The notes: generated by a model not told the origin, from the letters alone. Shown: positions 43,297 to 53,794, numbered from the stretch's first letter. The stretch: DNA of 64,000 nucleotides from Phytohabitans rumicis (GCF_011764445.1 NZ_BLPG01000002.1:964827-1028826); one strand, 5' to 3'. Numbers and translations: made by a program.

Positions 43297-44895
43297 TCAG
43301 ATACGCCCCACGCCGGCCGCCGCCGACACGATGGCCTTGATGTCACATTGCGGTGCCAAGGTGTACGCGTACGACGGGTTGGACACGCTGCCGCCGGTCT
43401 CCCCCGCGCCGGAGTTGACCAAGCAGTTGTTGCGGGCCACCAGCCGCCCGTCGCTCGACGAGCCCTCGGCCAGGTGGTACGGGTCGTCGACGTTCTCGAA
43501 GTAGTTGCCCTCGACGATGACGCCGGCGTTCTGCGTGGACGCCACGCCGTAGTTGCCGGTGTTGAGGTAGTAGTTGCTGTAGACGTGCACCTGGTCGCCG
43601 AAGCGTACGCGCGGGTTGCGCTGGTTGGTGTTGTCGAAGAAGTTGTGGTGGTACGACACCTTCAGCCGGCCGACGTCCTGGGCGCTGTTGTCGTCGTCGT
43701 GACCGAGCAGCATGTCCTTGTCGGTGCCGTCGGCGTGGTTGTAGGACACCGTCACGTACGACGAGCCGCGCTTGATGTCGACGCCGCCGTCGACACCCGT
43801 CGTCCAGGTGTTGTGGTCGACCCAGACATGGTGCGAGAACATCTGCACGTTGATCGCGTCATCGTCCCAACTGCGGAAGTTCAGGTTGCGGATGATGACG
43901 TTGCGCACGGCGTTCGCGGGCGGCGAGGTGATGCTGTCGCTCAGCGGCAGGCCGACGTTGAGCCCGCCGCCGGTGAAGCCGGAGCTCGCCCCCACGCCGA
44001 TGATCGTCTTGTCGGACGTGACGTCGTGCATCGGACCCGGCAGGTCGATCATGCCCTGCACCCGGATGATCCGCGCGCCCGCGGTGGCCACCTCGGCGAG
44101 GAACTCCGCGGCGGTGTCGACGGTCACGGTCGGGCCGCCGGTGCCGCCGGTGGTGCCGTTCTGGCCCCAGGCGTTGACCGAGGCCCACCCGTCCGCCTGG
44201 TTCGGCCCGGGGTCCACGGGCGGGGTGGTGGGTGGCGTGGTCGGTGGCGGCGTGGTCGTCGGCGGTGTGGTGACCGAGTCGCTCACCAGAACGTCGTCGA
44301 AGTTGGCGCTGCCGTAGAACGTGGCGACGCCCACCCGGCCCGCGCCGTACTGGCTGTCGGTGGCCTCGCCGACCAGCGTCCCGTTGACGTACCCGCGCAG
44401 CGTCGTACCGGAGAGGTCCAGACGCAGCGTGTACCAGGTGTTCGTCGCCACCGTCCAGCTAGCAGTGTCCAATGTGGTCGACGACCCACCGACCAGCTTC
44501 TTCAGCTCCACCGTGTTGTTGCTGCGCAGCGCGAGATAGTAGTAGCTGGTGTTGCTCTGCACCCTTGCCAGCACGGCGACGAAGCGGTTGCTGCCGTTCC
44601 AGCCGGTGGGCTTGACGCGGGCCTGCACGGAGTACGCGGTCCAACTCGCCGTGCCGGCCAGGGCGCGCGCGTCGCTGCTGGTGCCGCCCTGCCGGTACAC
44701 GCCGGAGCCGTCGGTGGCCACCGACCAACTGCCACCGGACGTGGTCCAGCCGGTGCTGTTGCCGTCCTCGAAGTCGTCGGACAGGAGCGTGGCGGCGTAG
44801 GCGTTCGCGCCCATGGCGACGACGAGACCGACGGCGGCCAACGCCGCACCGATGGCCGCGAGGAGTCCCCGGCGCCGAGCCTGAAGTGGTTGCAT
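43297..44895 (-). CDS. Secreted pectate lyase (PL1) with N-terminal LamG-like domain
   Basis: A 532-residue secreted protein. The signal peptide ends ...VVAMGANAYA. Residues 35-205 form a concanavalin-like jelly roll (DDFEDGNSTGWTTSGGSWSV), followed by a Pro/Thr linker. The catalytic parallel beta helix starts ADGWASVNAWGQNGTTGGTG and includes DDAINVQMFSHHVWVDHNTW with calcium-binding Asp residues, and the SYHHNFFDNTNQRNPRVRFG segment with the catalytic Arg. It cleaves polygalacturonate by beta-elimination. The second lyase gene lies 15 bases upstream. Confidence 0.9.
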   Translation of the reverse strand: MQPLQARRRGLLAAIGAALAAVGLVVAMGANAYAATLLSDDFEDGNSTGWTTSGGSWSVATDGSGVYRQGGTSSDARALAGTASWTAYSVQARVKPTGWNGSNRFVAVLARVQSNTSYYYLALRSNNTVELKKLVGGSSTTLDTASWTVATNTWYTLRLDLSGTTLRGYVNGTLVGEATDSQYGAGRVGVATFYGSANFDDVLVSDSVTTPPTTTPPPTTPPTTPPVDPGPNQADGWASVNAWGQNGTTGGTGGPTVTVDTAAEFLAEVATAGARIIRVQGMIDLPGPMHDVTSDKTIIGVGASSGFTGGGLNVGLPLSDSITSPPANAVRNVIIRNLNFRSWDDDAINVQMFSHHVWVDHNTWTTGVDGGVDIKRGSSYVTVSYNHADGTDKDMLLGHDDDNSAQDVGRLKVSYHHNFFDNTNQRNPRVRFGDQVHVYSNYYLNTGNYGVASTQNAGVIVEGNYFENVDDPYHLAEGSSSDGRLVARNNCLVNSGAGETGGSVSNPSYAYTLAPQCDIKAIVSAAAGVGRI

Positions 44896-44910
44896 GCTGC
44901 CTCCTCGGAA

Positions 44911-45906
44911 TCAGATCCTGCCGACGCCCGCGCCGGCGGTGACCAATGACGGGACGGACGTGGCGCTGTCGGCCCGGTAGGAGTAGTAGGAGCTCGGTTC
45001 GCCGACGGCGCCGTTGGTCTCGCAGGTGCCGGAACGGACGAACGCGTTGCCGCGCTGGACCAGCCGGCCGGGTCCCGAGTCGTCGTAGCCGCTGGCCGAG
45101 TGGCAGGCGTGCGCGGTGTCCTCGAAGTAGTTGGCCTCCACCAGCACGCCGGCGTTCTCGGTCGAGGCGACGCCGTACAGGCCCACGCCCCGGTAGTAGT
45201 TGTTGTAGACATGCACCGGATCGCCGAACCGTACCCGCGGGTGGCGCTGGTTTGAGCCGTCGAACAGGTTGTGGTGGTACGTAACCTTCAGGTACCCGAT
45301 GTCGGCGGTGTAGGTGTCGGAGTGGCCGAGCAGCATGCTCTTGTCGGTACCGTGAAACCTGTTCCACGACACGGTGACGTACGTCGACTGGTGCTTGACG
45401 TCGACCGACCCGTCGTACGCCGGGTAGAAGTCGTTGTGGTCGATCCACACGTGGTGCGCACCATTGTGGACACTGATCGAGTCGTCCGACGCGCCCCGGA
45501 ACGTGATATTGCGGATGATGACGTTGTTGCCCGGCCGGGTGGTGCTGCCGAGCACGAGACCGCCGCCGGCGATCTCCGCCGTGGCGCCGACCCCGATGAT
45601 CGACTTGTTCGCCACCACGCGGACCAGGCCGCTGACCTGGATCCGACCCGAGACCAGGATGGTGTACGGCGTGTTCGCGCCGGCGTACTGGGCCAGTTGC
45701 TGGCTCGTGGTCACGGTGACGGTGGGGCCGGCGACCCCACCCGTCGTGCCGTTGATGCCGAGGGCGGAGACGCTGGCGTAGCCGTCCGCCACGCCGGCCA
45801 TCGCCAGGACATCACCGCCCGCGGCGGCCCCCGCCCCGGTGACGGAGCCGGCGAGTACGGCGGTGAGCCCGGCCGCGAACAGGGCGGCGGAGCGTCGTCT
45901 GAACAT
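44911..45906 (-). CDS. Secreted pectate lyase (PL1)
   Basis: A 331-residue single-domain lyase, a paralogue of the downstream enzyme without the N-terminal binding domain. A signal peptide (FAAGLTAVLAGSVTGAGAAA) precedes DGYASVSALGINGTTGGVAG. Core motifs match: DDSISVHNGAHHVWIDHNDF and TYHHNLFDGSNQRHPRVRFG. Both enzymes end in SxxxAGxGxI. The pair is probably one transcript, controlled by the palindrome 57 bases upstream. Confidence 0.9.
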   Translation of the reverse strand: MFRRRSAALFAAGLTAVLAGSVTGAGAAAGGDVLAMAGVADGYASVSALGINGTTGGVAGPTVTVTTSQQLAQYAGANTPYTILVSGRIQVSGLVRVVANKSIIGVGATAEIAGGGLVLGSTTRPGNNVIIRNITFRGASDDSISVHNGAHHVWIDHNDFYPAYDGSVDVKHQSTYVTVSWNRFHGTDKSMLLGHSDTYTADIGYLKVTYHHNLFDGSNQRHPRVRFGDPVHVYNNYYRGVGLYGVASTENAGVLVEANYFEDTAHACHSASGYDDSGPGRLVQRGNAFVRSGTCETNGAVGEPSSYYSYRADSATSVPSLVTAGAGVGRI

Positions 45907-45963
45907 GGTGGTCCTGCCTCTCCGGACTGCGTGACACAGTCGGGGTGGCAGACCCCGAGCACT

Positions 45964-45977
45964 GGAAAGCGCTTTCC
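45964..45977. promoter_or_regulatory. LacI-family operator upstream of the pectate lyases
   Basis: GGAAAGCGCTTTCC is a perfect 14-bp palindrome with the central CGCG-like GCGC step preferred by LacI/GalR repressors of polysaccharide genes. It lies 57 bases before the first lyase start. Sugar-responsive repression of both lyases is the likely function. The repressor is not next to it. Confidence 0.65.
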
Positions 45978-46124
45978 GGCAGCCTAAGACCGACCACGAC
46001 AGATGTCAATGTCCAGCCCCATCCCCACCCTGCCGCACCCATCCCCACCCTGCCGCGCCCCGTCCGCGGCGCACGGGGCCGCGCTCTGCGCGTTCCGCGC
46101 TCTGCGCTCTACGCTCTGCGCGTC

Positions 46125-46219
46125 GATCAAGGATTTCTCCGCCGATCAAGGGCAAACGGCCGTGCTTTGATCTCTAAACCACGACCGTTTGCCCTTGATC
46201 GACGCGCAAGCCCTTGATC
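46125..46219. repeat. Palindromic repeat copy C
   Basis: Left GATCAAGG units at 46125 and 46144, right CCTTGATC with GATC at 46197 and 46216; 19, 53 and 19 base spacing. Arms GGCAAACGGCCGTG and CACGACCGTTTGCC pair almost perfectly around a TTTGATCTCTAAAC loop. Outside, GCGCTCTGCG tracts on the left are answered by CGCAGAGCGC tracts on the right, extending the palindrome. Confidence 0.85.
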
Positions 46220-46354
46220 GGCACGCAGAGCGCAGCACACGCAGAGCGCAGCGCGACGTCGCGCGGGGCGCGGGGCGCGGGGCGCGGGGCGCAGGGCCGC
46301 ACATGGCGCCATGCGCCGGACGCGCCGTCGCACACCGCGCCGACGGCGCACGTC

Positions 46355-46400
46355 GATCGAGAACCTCTGCGTTGATCAACGGCATACGGTCGTGGATTGG
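46355..46400. repeat. Palindromic repeat, left half only
   Basis: GATCGAGA at 46355 and GATCAACG at 46374 keep the 19-base spacing, followed by GGCATACGGTCGTGG like other left arms. No right arm follows. It looks like a decayed or truncated copy 140 bases from copy C. Confidence 0.6.
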
Positions 46401-46441
46401 AGGCCGGCTCCAGTGGTCAGTGCACGGCCGTGCGGCGACGA

Positions 46442-46502
46442 CGTGAGTGGAACACCAGTGCTGTTATGAGTGCTCCTTAACAGCACTGGTGTTCCACTCA
46501 CG
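46442..46502. repeat. Perfect 25-bp inverted repeat (long hairpin)
   Basis: Bases 46442-46466 (beginning CGTGAGTGGAACACC) are the exact reverse complement of 46478-46502, around an 11-base loop. Such a long perfect stem outside a gene is unusual. It lacks a T-run. It shares its outer GTGAGT with the next hairpin. Confidence 0.8.
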
Positions 46503-46543
46503 GTGGACGGGCACCCCGCGACACGGCGCCGACCTGGTTTCGC

Positions 46544-46597
46544 GTGAGTAGGGCTCCCCTATGCACGCCCTGGCAGGCATAGGGGCGCCCCACTCAT
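46544..46597. repeat. Imperfect 21-bp inverted repeat related to the preceding hairpin
   Basis: GTGAGTAGGGCTCCCCTATGC at 46544-46564 pairs with 46577-46597 (GCATAGGGGCGCCCCACTCA...) with three mismatches around a 12-base loop. The outer end GTGAGTNG matches the hairpin at 46442, suggesting one family of about 55-60 bp elements. Confidence 0.65.
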
Positions 46598-46672
46598 GTC
46601 GCGGCCCCCAAATGGGCAGCCCTCTTGGGAGTGGGGACCGGGCGGGAACAGGCCCGCACCGCCGAGCCCACC

Positions 46673-46776
46673 GATCAAGGACTTTCGCGTCGATCAAGGG
46701 CATATGGCCGTGGTTTAGAGATCAAAGCACGGCCATATGCCCTTGATCGACGCGGAGAACGCGCAAGCCCTTGATC
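46673..46776. repeat. Palindromic repeat copy D
   Basis: Left GATCAAGG units at 46673 and 46692 (19 apart), right GATC at 46745 (53 from the inner left one) and 46773. The outer right unit is displaced by 9 bases (an insertion GAGAACGCG-like), the only departure from the 19-base rule among intact copies. Arms GGCATATGGCCGTG and CACGGCCATATGCC pair perfectly. Confidence 0.85.
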
Positions 46777-46848
46777 GACGCAGCGAGCGCAGCGGACGCG
46801 GAGAGCGCGACCGCGCGGGGCAAGGGCAGGGCAGGGCAGGGCAGGGGG

Positions 46849-49072
46849 TCAGGGTACGGGGATTGCGGGTTTGGGGGTGGGTGGGTGGATGTCGGCGCCC
46901 TCGATGTCGAGGCGTGGGAGGATCTTGGCCAGCCACCGGGGATCCACCAGGCGCGGTCGCCGAGGATCGACATCACCGACGGTACGAGGACCATCCGGAC
47001 GATGCTGGCGTCGATCAGGACGGAGGCGGCCATGCCGACCGCGAGCATTTTGACGGTCGGGTCGGGGTCGATGACGAAGCTGGTGAAGACCACGATCATG
47101 ATGGCGGCGGCGGTCGTGATCACGCGTGCGGTGCTGCCGATGCCGATGGCCACGCTGCGGTGGGAGTCCTTTGTGGACAGGTACGCCTCGTGCACGCGGG
47201 AGAGCAGGAACACCTCGTAGTCGGTGGACAGGCCGAAGATGATCGCGAACATGAGCATCGGTACGAAGGCCGGGATCGGCACGGTCTCGTCCACTCCGAC
47301 GAGGCTCGATCCCCAGCCCCACTGGAAGACGGCCACCACCACGCCGTACGCGGCGGCGACCGACAGCAGGTTCATGGCGGCCGCCTTCAGCCCGATGGAC
47401 AGCGAGCGGAACGCCGCGGTGAGCAGTAGCAGCGCGAGGAATACGACGGCGGCGATGAGCAGCGGCATGCGGCTCACCACGCGGTCGGTGAAGTCGACGT
47501 TGCCGGCAGTCGAGCCGGTGACGTACGTCGTCAGCTTGGTCGGCGGCAGCACGTCGTCGCGGATGTCGCCGACGAGGTCGGTGGTGGCGGCGTCCTGCGG
47601 CCCGGTGGTCGGGATGACGTTGAGGACGGCCGTCGTTCCGGCCTGGTTGACCTGGGGCGTGGACACCGAGGCGACGCCCGCCGTCTTCGCGAGCGTCTGC
47701 TGGAGGCTGCTGAGCGTGTTCTGGGTGTCGGTCGAGGACTGGCCGGACGGGAGCGACACGACGACGGTGAGCGGGCCGTTGGCGCCGGGCCCGAAGCCGC
47801 TGGCGATGAGGTCGTACGCGCGGCGGTCGGTCTGGCTGGTCGGGTCGGTGCCGGCGTCGACCTGGCCGAACCGGATGGAGAACAGCGGCACGGCCAGCAG
47901 CCCGAGAATCACCAGGGCCGCGATGCCCCATGGCCACGGGTGGGAGCTGACCATGCGCCCCAGCGGGCGAACGCGCTGTGCTCGTGGGCCTGCTCCCGAG
48001 CCGCCCGGTCAGGGAGGGCGCCACCGGCGCGGCGGGCGCGGCGCTCGGCGAGCCGCTCGCGCAGCGAGCGGACGTTGCCGCGGGCGACGCCCAGGAACGC
48101 CGGCACGAGGGTCAGCGACACCAGCATCGTGATGGCGACGACGACGGCCGCGGCCGTACCCATGGCGCTGACGAACGGGACGCCCGCGACGAACAGGCCG
48201 AGGATCGCGATGACCACCGTGCTTCCGGCGACGATGATGGCGCTGCCCGACGTGGCGTTCGAGGCGCCCGCCGCGTCCACCGGCGCGAGGCCGGCGTCGA
48301 GGCTCTCCCGGTGCCGCGCGACCAGGAAGAGGCCGTAGTCCACGGCGACGCCGAGCCCCAGCAGCGTGGCGACCGTGGGCGCGGTGGTGGGGAACGTGAA
48401 CGCCGCCGCCAGCAACCCCAGCACCGACAGCCCCGCCATGACGCTGAACACGGCGGACAGCAGCGGGATGGCGGCCGCCACGACGGAGCCGAACATGAAG
48501 ATCAACAGGAGCAGCGCGCACGCCAGGCCCAGGACCTCGGAGTTGAGGTCCTCGGTGCGTTGGCCGATCTGGCCGGCGGCGCCGCCGTACTCGACCTGGA
48601 GGCCGGCCGCCCGCGCCGGTTGCACCGCGGCGTCGAACTGGTCCAGGTAGTCCTGCTCCAGGGTGTTGGTCACCACGTCGAAGTTGACCGTCCCGTACGC
48701 GACGGCGCCGTCCTTGGCGACCAAAGGCGAGTTCGCGGCGGCGAACGGGCTGACCGCGCTCAGCACGTGGTCGAGCTTGCCGACGTTGCCCATCGCCTGG
48801 TTGATCGCGTCGCTGGCCGCGGAGACCTGCTTGCCGGCCGCCGCGGCGAAGACGACCTGGCCGGCGTTGCCGCTCTGCGCCGGGAACTCCTTCTTGAGCA
48901 CGTCCGCGCCGCGCTGGGACTCGGTGCCCGGCACGGTGTAGTCGTTGGCGAAGTCGCCGCCCCACGTCGCCCGCGCCAGCAGGAGACCGGCGAGGATCAC
49001 CAACCACGCGCCGATCACGGCCCAATGCCAGTGGGCGCATCTCCGGCCGACGGACCTGAGGAACGCATGCAT
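46849..49072 (-). CDS. MMPL family transporter, two apparent frameshifts
   Basis: The N-terminal half (MHAFLRSVGRRCAHWHWAVI, VATLLGLGVAVDYGLFLVAR) and the C-terminal half (MLMFAIIFGLSTDYEVFLLS) are the two repeats of an RND-superfamily MMPL exporter, each with five or six membrane helices and an extracytoplasmic loop. The halves are in different frames; one base missing in a G-run near 47960 joins them. A second missing base near 46940 restores the end LAKILPRLDIEGADIHPPTP. Corrected length is about 741 residues. It probably exports lipids or hydrophobic compounds. Reading on in the wrong frame would run into repeat copy D. Confidence 0.8.
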
Positions 49073-49344
49073 GGCGACCCCGACGCAAATGAGCAGTTTC
49101 GCCCGATTCTAGGGTCCCGCCGGGTGCCCGGGCCGAAGAACGGCGTTTTCGGGTCGCGTCAGTGGATGTCGACCGGGCCCGGTGCGGCCTTCGTGACGTA
49201 CCGGAGCTGTTCCTCCCCTGCCGGTCCGAGGCCGGGCGCTACGGCGTACAACAGGCGGACCTCCCGGAACAGACCCGGGCAGTTCGCCTCCGTCGTCGTG
49301 ACCCAGCTCAGAGAAGCGCCGCCAACGTCGTGGGACCGTCACGA
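49073..49344. other. Intergenic region between MMPL and penicillin-acylase genes
   Basis: About 270 bases. A short minus-strand frame (REVRLLYAVAPGLGPAGEEQ near 49200-49270, stop at 49159) looks protein-like but has no start or family match. It may be the remnant of a gene. Nothing else stands out. Confidence 0.4.
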
Positions 49345-52148
49345 TCAGGCATTGGCGCGCCGTTCAGGCAGGTAGTGGGTGACCGAGGCGGTGGCTCTGG
49401 CCAGGTCCGCCCGGTCCAGCCGCACCGGGTACGTCTCGTTGGTGAGCCAGCGGGGCAGCAGGTTCTGGTAGTACGGGCTGCCGAGCCACTCGCTGGTGCC
49501 GCCCGGCAGTGACGACTCCGCGCGCATCACGCCGCGCGCCGGCTGGGCCACGAACCGCCGTACCGGGCCACCGCCGAACGTGAACTCGCCGGCGGCGTCC
49601 GCGCGCACCCCGTGGTTCGCGACGTCGACGGTGCCGAACCCGCCGTCGGTCGGCAACCCCGGCAGGCCGGGCAGCGGGCCGCCGGTGGCCGGGATCGTCC
49701 AGGGTGGACCGAGGACCGCGTCGAACGTGACCCGGTGCAGCCGGCCCCAGCGGTAGTCGTCCTGGTCCGTGGAGCCGCCGAACGCCGCGGCGAACGGCGG
49801 GCCGGCGAGCAGGTCGAGCGCGCCGGCCAGGCTGCGCAGCACCAGCAGGTCCCGCCGGTCTGCCGGGTCGCTGATTCCGGGTACGGCGAAGAAGTCCACA
49901 CCGGACACCCCGACGCCGTGCCGCTGGTCGTACGTCTCCAGCAGGTGGCGCAGTGCCTTGAGGGCCTCGCTGCCGCCCGGTTGCGGCAGCCCGTACGGCG
50001 CCAGGCGCGCGTCGACGACGTTCCCGACGAACTGGCCGCGCCAGACCGCGTAGATGGTGGCCGCGACGCTGTTGGCGATCTCCCGCGCGCCTGGGCGCGC
50101 CAGCCGTCCGTCCACGTCGGACGCGTCGTAGCCCTGCGGTATGCCGGTCGGGGTGGTCCGGTCCCAGCGGGCCAGGCGCCCGACCGCCTCGGTCACCCGC
50201 GGGTCGGCGGCCAGCGCGGCCAGGGCCGGCGTGTGGCTGGAGCGGGCCCGCGCCAGGGCGGAGACGAGGTACGGGGTGAAGAACTCGGCGTCGAGCAGCG
50301 TCACGTCCGCCTGCTGTGCCTTGACGTCCGCCACCGTCAGCTTGCGGTGCCGGGCGATGTCGGCGCGCAGCCGTTCGGTGATCCGGCCCGCCCGGAACCC
50401 GTCGTACCCGACGTTGAGGTAGTAGATGCCGCCGGTGGCCCGGCGCTGGTTGAGCGGGTCGTTGTCGAGGGTGGTGCCGGCGGGGTCGTTGTTGGCGTTG
50501 ACGAAGAACCCGGCCGGCGGGTCGACGACCTGCGGCATCTCGCCCGGCGGCAGGATCTCGTACGGCAGCGCCTGGCCCGGGTACCGGCGGGTGGCGGGCA
50601 GCCACTCGTTGCCGCCGGTGCCGTCCCGCAGCAGGTACGGCGGCGCGCCCCGGACCGCGCCGGCCTCCAGGTCCTCGCGCAGCGGCAGCTCGGCGCTGGT
50701 GAAGTACGCGATGTGGCCGTCCACGTCGACGTACGCCCAGTTTTGCGAGCCGACGTCGAACACGTTCAGCGCGGCCCGGAAGTCACGCAGGTCGCGGGAC
50801 AGGTCCAGCTGCCGGAACGTGTCCAGCTCGCGGGTCGCGGAGAACCCGGTGTACTGCACGGACAGGGCGACGCCGGCGGCGCTGTCGGCGGCGACGATCG
50901 GGCCGTTGTTGCGGCGCGGCACGATCAGCGTGGCGGCCGGGATCGCTCCCCCGGGCGGGACGGTGGCGATCGCGTCCGGCTGGCCGGGCGTGCGCAGGTT
51001 GACCCGGTACGTCTGCGGGATGGCGAGCACGTGCTCCAGCCCGCCGCGGTAGACAGTGGACAGTCCGCTGGGCGAGGTGGGATCGGGGCGCAGCTGTTCG
51101 ACGTACGTGTCGGTGACGTCCATCGGGTTCGTGGTCGCCCCCAGGCGATCCGCCGGTTCTGGCCCAGAATCACGTACGGCACCCCGGCGAAGCCCTCCCC
51201 CTGCACGTCGAACCCGCCGCCGCGCAATGCCACCGGGTAGAACGTGGACGGTGCGTCCAGGCTCAGGTGCGGGTCGTTGGCGAGGATCGGTTTGCCGGTC
51301 GCGGTGTGCCGGCCGCTGATCGCCCACTCGTTGGAGCCGAGCGCGAAGTCGCGGTCCGCGGCCCGGGACAGGAACGGCACCGCCGCCACCCGCGCCTGGT
51401 AGTCGCGCGCCAGCCCGATCGCAGAGCTGGCTGGCACCGCCTCTCCTCGCGCAGGCCCTGCCGCAAAAGCAGAGGCCGTCGCGTCCGGGACGGTGCTCGC
51501 CGCGCTGAACGGCTGGGTCCGGAACAGGTCCTGGCTGAACAGGGCGGCGCCGTCGAAGCCGCCCGCCGCGCCCGCCTCCCGGTACGCCTGCGCGATGACG
51601 GTCAGCTCGGTGTCCAGGTCGAAGGAGAGGCTGAACGCGATGGCCTTGCCGATGACCAGGCTGTCCACCGGCGTCCACGGCGCGAACCGGGTGATGCCCA
51701 GCGCGGCGTACTGGGCCGGCAGGCGGTTGCGGGACACCCAGGCGTTGACGCCGTCGGCGTACGCGGACAGGGATTTGCGCCCGGCGGGCGACTGCGCCGG
51801 CAGGCTCCGCTCGGCGGCCCGGCGCAGCCCGATGGTGCGGGCCTCCACGTCGCCGGGCAGCGCGGCCTGGCCGAGCAGCTCGGCCAGGGTCCCGGACGCC
51901 TGCCGGCGGGTGATGTCCATCTGGAAGAGCCGGTCGCCGGCGTGCAGCCAGCCCTGCAGGAAGATCAGGTCGTGCTCGTTGGCGGCGGCGATGTGGGCGA
52001 TGCCGTCGACGTCGCGGGTCAGCGACGCGGGCGCGGACAGTTCCGGCAACCGGACGGCGTGGCTGGCGCCACCGCCGTACGCGGGTCGCCCGGGCGCCAG
52101 CGGCGCCAGCAGCAGGAGTACGAACACGGCGGACCAACGGGCACGCAT
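49345..52148 (-). CDS. Secreted penicillin-acylase-like Ntn hydrolase, one apparent frameshift
   Basis: MRARWSAVFVLLLLAPLAPG is a signal peptide. The alpha-chain region begins DVDGIAHIAAANEHDLIFLQ. DFALGSNEWAISGRHTATGK holds the autocatalytic Gly-Ser junction; this Ser becomes the N-terminal nucleophile of the beta chain, and HLSLDAPSTFYPVALRGGGF follows normally. The frame breaks near 51140 in a G-run (one G short); correction joins QNRRIAWG to ATTNPMDVTDTYVEQLRPDP. The corrected protein has about 935 residues, long for the family but similar to actinobacterial members. Likely acts on N-acyl compounds such as acyl-homoserine lactones or beta-lactams. Confidence 0.8.
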
Positions 52149-52215
52149 GCCCGCAACCTATGACCGGTGGGATGCCGGCACAAGGCGTTGACAGGGTTCA
52201 TTACGGTGCTCGTTG

Positions 52216-53177
52216 ATGATGTCGTGGCGGCAAGTACGTGGTCCGGTCGCGGGAATGCTGCTCGCCGCGCTGGTCGTACCCGCTGGATGTGTGGCGCAAG
52301 GCCCGGCGGAGCGCGACCGGCCGGCGGGCGTCGAGGCCCCCCGCCCGGCCGGCGTGCGTGACCCGGCGTCGCCGCCGGCTGCGGACGACGACCAGTCCTG
52401 CGACCCCGGGCGAGCCTGCGGCCGGCCGGCGGCGACGGCCCGGCCGTGGCGCGGATCCGCGCGCGGGGCCGGCTGATCGCGGGCGTCAGCCAGAACGCGT
52501 ACCGGGTGGGGTTCCGCGACCCCGCGACCGGGCAGCTGGCCGGCTTCGAGATCGACCTGGTCCGGGAGATCGCCCGCGACCTGCTCGGCAGCCCCGACCG
52601 GGTGCAGTTCGTGGCGCTCAGCGCCGCCGACCGGATCCCGAGCCTGACCAACGGCTCGGTCGACCTGGTGGTGCGCACGATGACCATGACCTGCCGGGAC
52701 TGGCAGCAGGTCGCGTTCTCCACCGAGTACTACCGCGCGGCGCAGCGGCTGCTGGTGCCGCGTGACTCCGGCGTGACGAACCTGGCGCAGCTCGCCGGGT
52801 CCAAGGTGTGCGCCGCCACGGGCAGCACCTCGATCAGCAACATCGCCGCGTACCCCGGCGTGATCCCGGTGTCCGCGGCCGAGGTGCTCGACTGCCTGGT
52901 GCTGCTGCAACAGCAGCAGGTCGCCGCCGTGTCCACATCGGACATCCTGCTCGCCGGCCTGGCCGCGCAGGACCCCACCACCGTCGTGGTCGGCCCGCCG
53001 GTCAAGGCGCAGCCGTACGGCGTCGCCGTCGCCCCGGCCGCCACCGATCTCGTCCGCTTCGTCAACCGGGTGCTGGAACGGGTGCGGCGGGACGGCACTT
53101 GGCGGGCCAGCTACCAGCGGTGGCTGTCCATCCTGGGCCCCGCGCCGGCGCCGCCGCCGGCCCGCTACCGCCGCTGA
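52216..53177 (+). CDS. Amino-acid-type ABC binding lipoprotein, one apparent frameshift
   Basis: The start MSWRQVRGPVAGMLLAALVV followed by PAGC is a lipoprotein signal. One G missing near 52410 joins this frame to ASLRPAGGDGPAVARIRARG and the bacterial extracellular solute-binding family 3 domain: RLIAGVSQNAYRVGFRDPAT, GFEIDLVREIARDLLG, RIPSLTNGSVDLVVRTMTMT. GluB-like proteins of actinobacteria match best. No permease or ATPase is adjacent, so it may be an orphan or sensor-linked protein. Its end overlaps the convergent TetR gene by 13 bases. Confidence 0.75.
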
Positions 53178-53794
53178 GCCGTACCGGTGATCTCGGCGAG
53201 GTAGCCACGCAGCATGACCTTGGCGGCGGCGAGCAGGCCCGGGTCGCCGTCGGGGTCGCGCCGGAACGCCTCCTGGGTCAGCGCGTCGGCGGCCAGGACC
53301 GCCGCGTCGCACGCGGTCGCCAGGTCGGGGCCGTCCCGGGCGAGGCCGAGGACGAGCAGGACGCGGCGCACGCCCGCGGCCATCCGGCGCTTGTGCTCGC
53401 GGTCCGCCGCCCGGGTCTGCTCGGTCAGCCCGCTGGCGAACCACAGCGCGCGGAAGCCGTGCCCGGTGCGGTAGATGTCGGCGAAGCCGTCGATCAGCAC
53501 GCCGACCGGGTCCGTCCAGCGCTCGGCCGCGGCCACCGAGACGAACGCGTCCATGAGGCGTTCGAGCCGGGTCAGGTACGCGGCGGCGAGCGCGTCGACG
53601 ATCGCACCCCGGTCCGGCAGGTACTGGTACAGCGAGCCGACCGACATGCCGGCCTCGGCGGCCACCCGGCTGGTGGTCAGCGCCGGTACGCCGTCGCGGA
53701 CGAGGACCCGCTCGGCGGCTTCGAGCAGCAGGGCGACCCGCGCCTTGCTGCGCGCCTGCTGCGGGGTACGGCGCAATGGTGCGGCTTCGACCAC
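53165..53794 (-). CDS. TetR family transcriptional regulator
   Basis: A 209-residue TetR protein starting at GTG 53794. The helix-turn-helix is LTTSRVAAEAGMSVGSLYQY within the first 60 residues. The ligand-binding half is helical (VGVLIDGFADIYRTGHGFRA). Divergent from the PfkB kinase with 56 bases between, so it may regulate that gene and itself. No ligand is evident. Confidence 0.9.
   Translation of the reverse strand: MVEAAPLRRTPQQARSKARVALLLEAAERVLVRDGVPALTTSRVAAEAGMSVGSLYQYLPDRGAIVDALAAAYLTRLERLMDAFVSVAAAERWTDPVGVLIDGFADIYRTGHGFRALWFASGLTEQTRAADREHKRRMAAGVRRVLLVLGLARDGPDLATACDAAVLAADALTQEAFRRDPDGDPGLLAAAKVMLRGYLAEITGTAQRR

Larger units (their letters stand above)
45978..46848. other. Repeat-rich intergenic region
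   Basis: 870 bases between pectate lyase start and MMPL end without a gene. It holds palindromic copies C, half copy and D, two long hairpins (46442-46502 and 46544-46597), CGCAGAGCGC-type simple repeats beside copy C, and GGGCA repeats near 46830. All listed separately. No transposase remnant is seen. Confidence 0.8.

Noticed and set aside
46442..46597. Integron attC sites or rho-independent terminators
   Set aside because: No integrase or attC core sites, and no T-runs after the stems.
46722..46848. Extension of the MMPL gene through repeat copy D
   Set aside because: The extension becomes low-complexity and reads the palindrome. Adding one base near 46940 gives a normal C-terminus ending at 46849.
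49159..49344. Short minus-strand gene
   Set aside because: Protein-like for about 50 residues but no start, no ribosome site and no family; kept only as a possible remnant.
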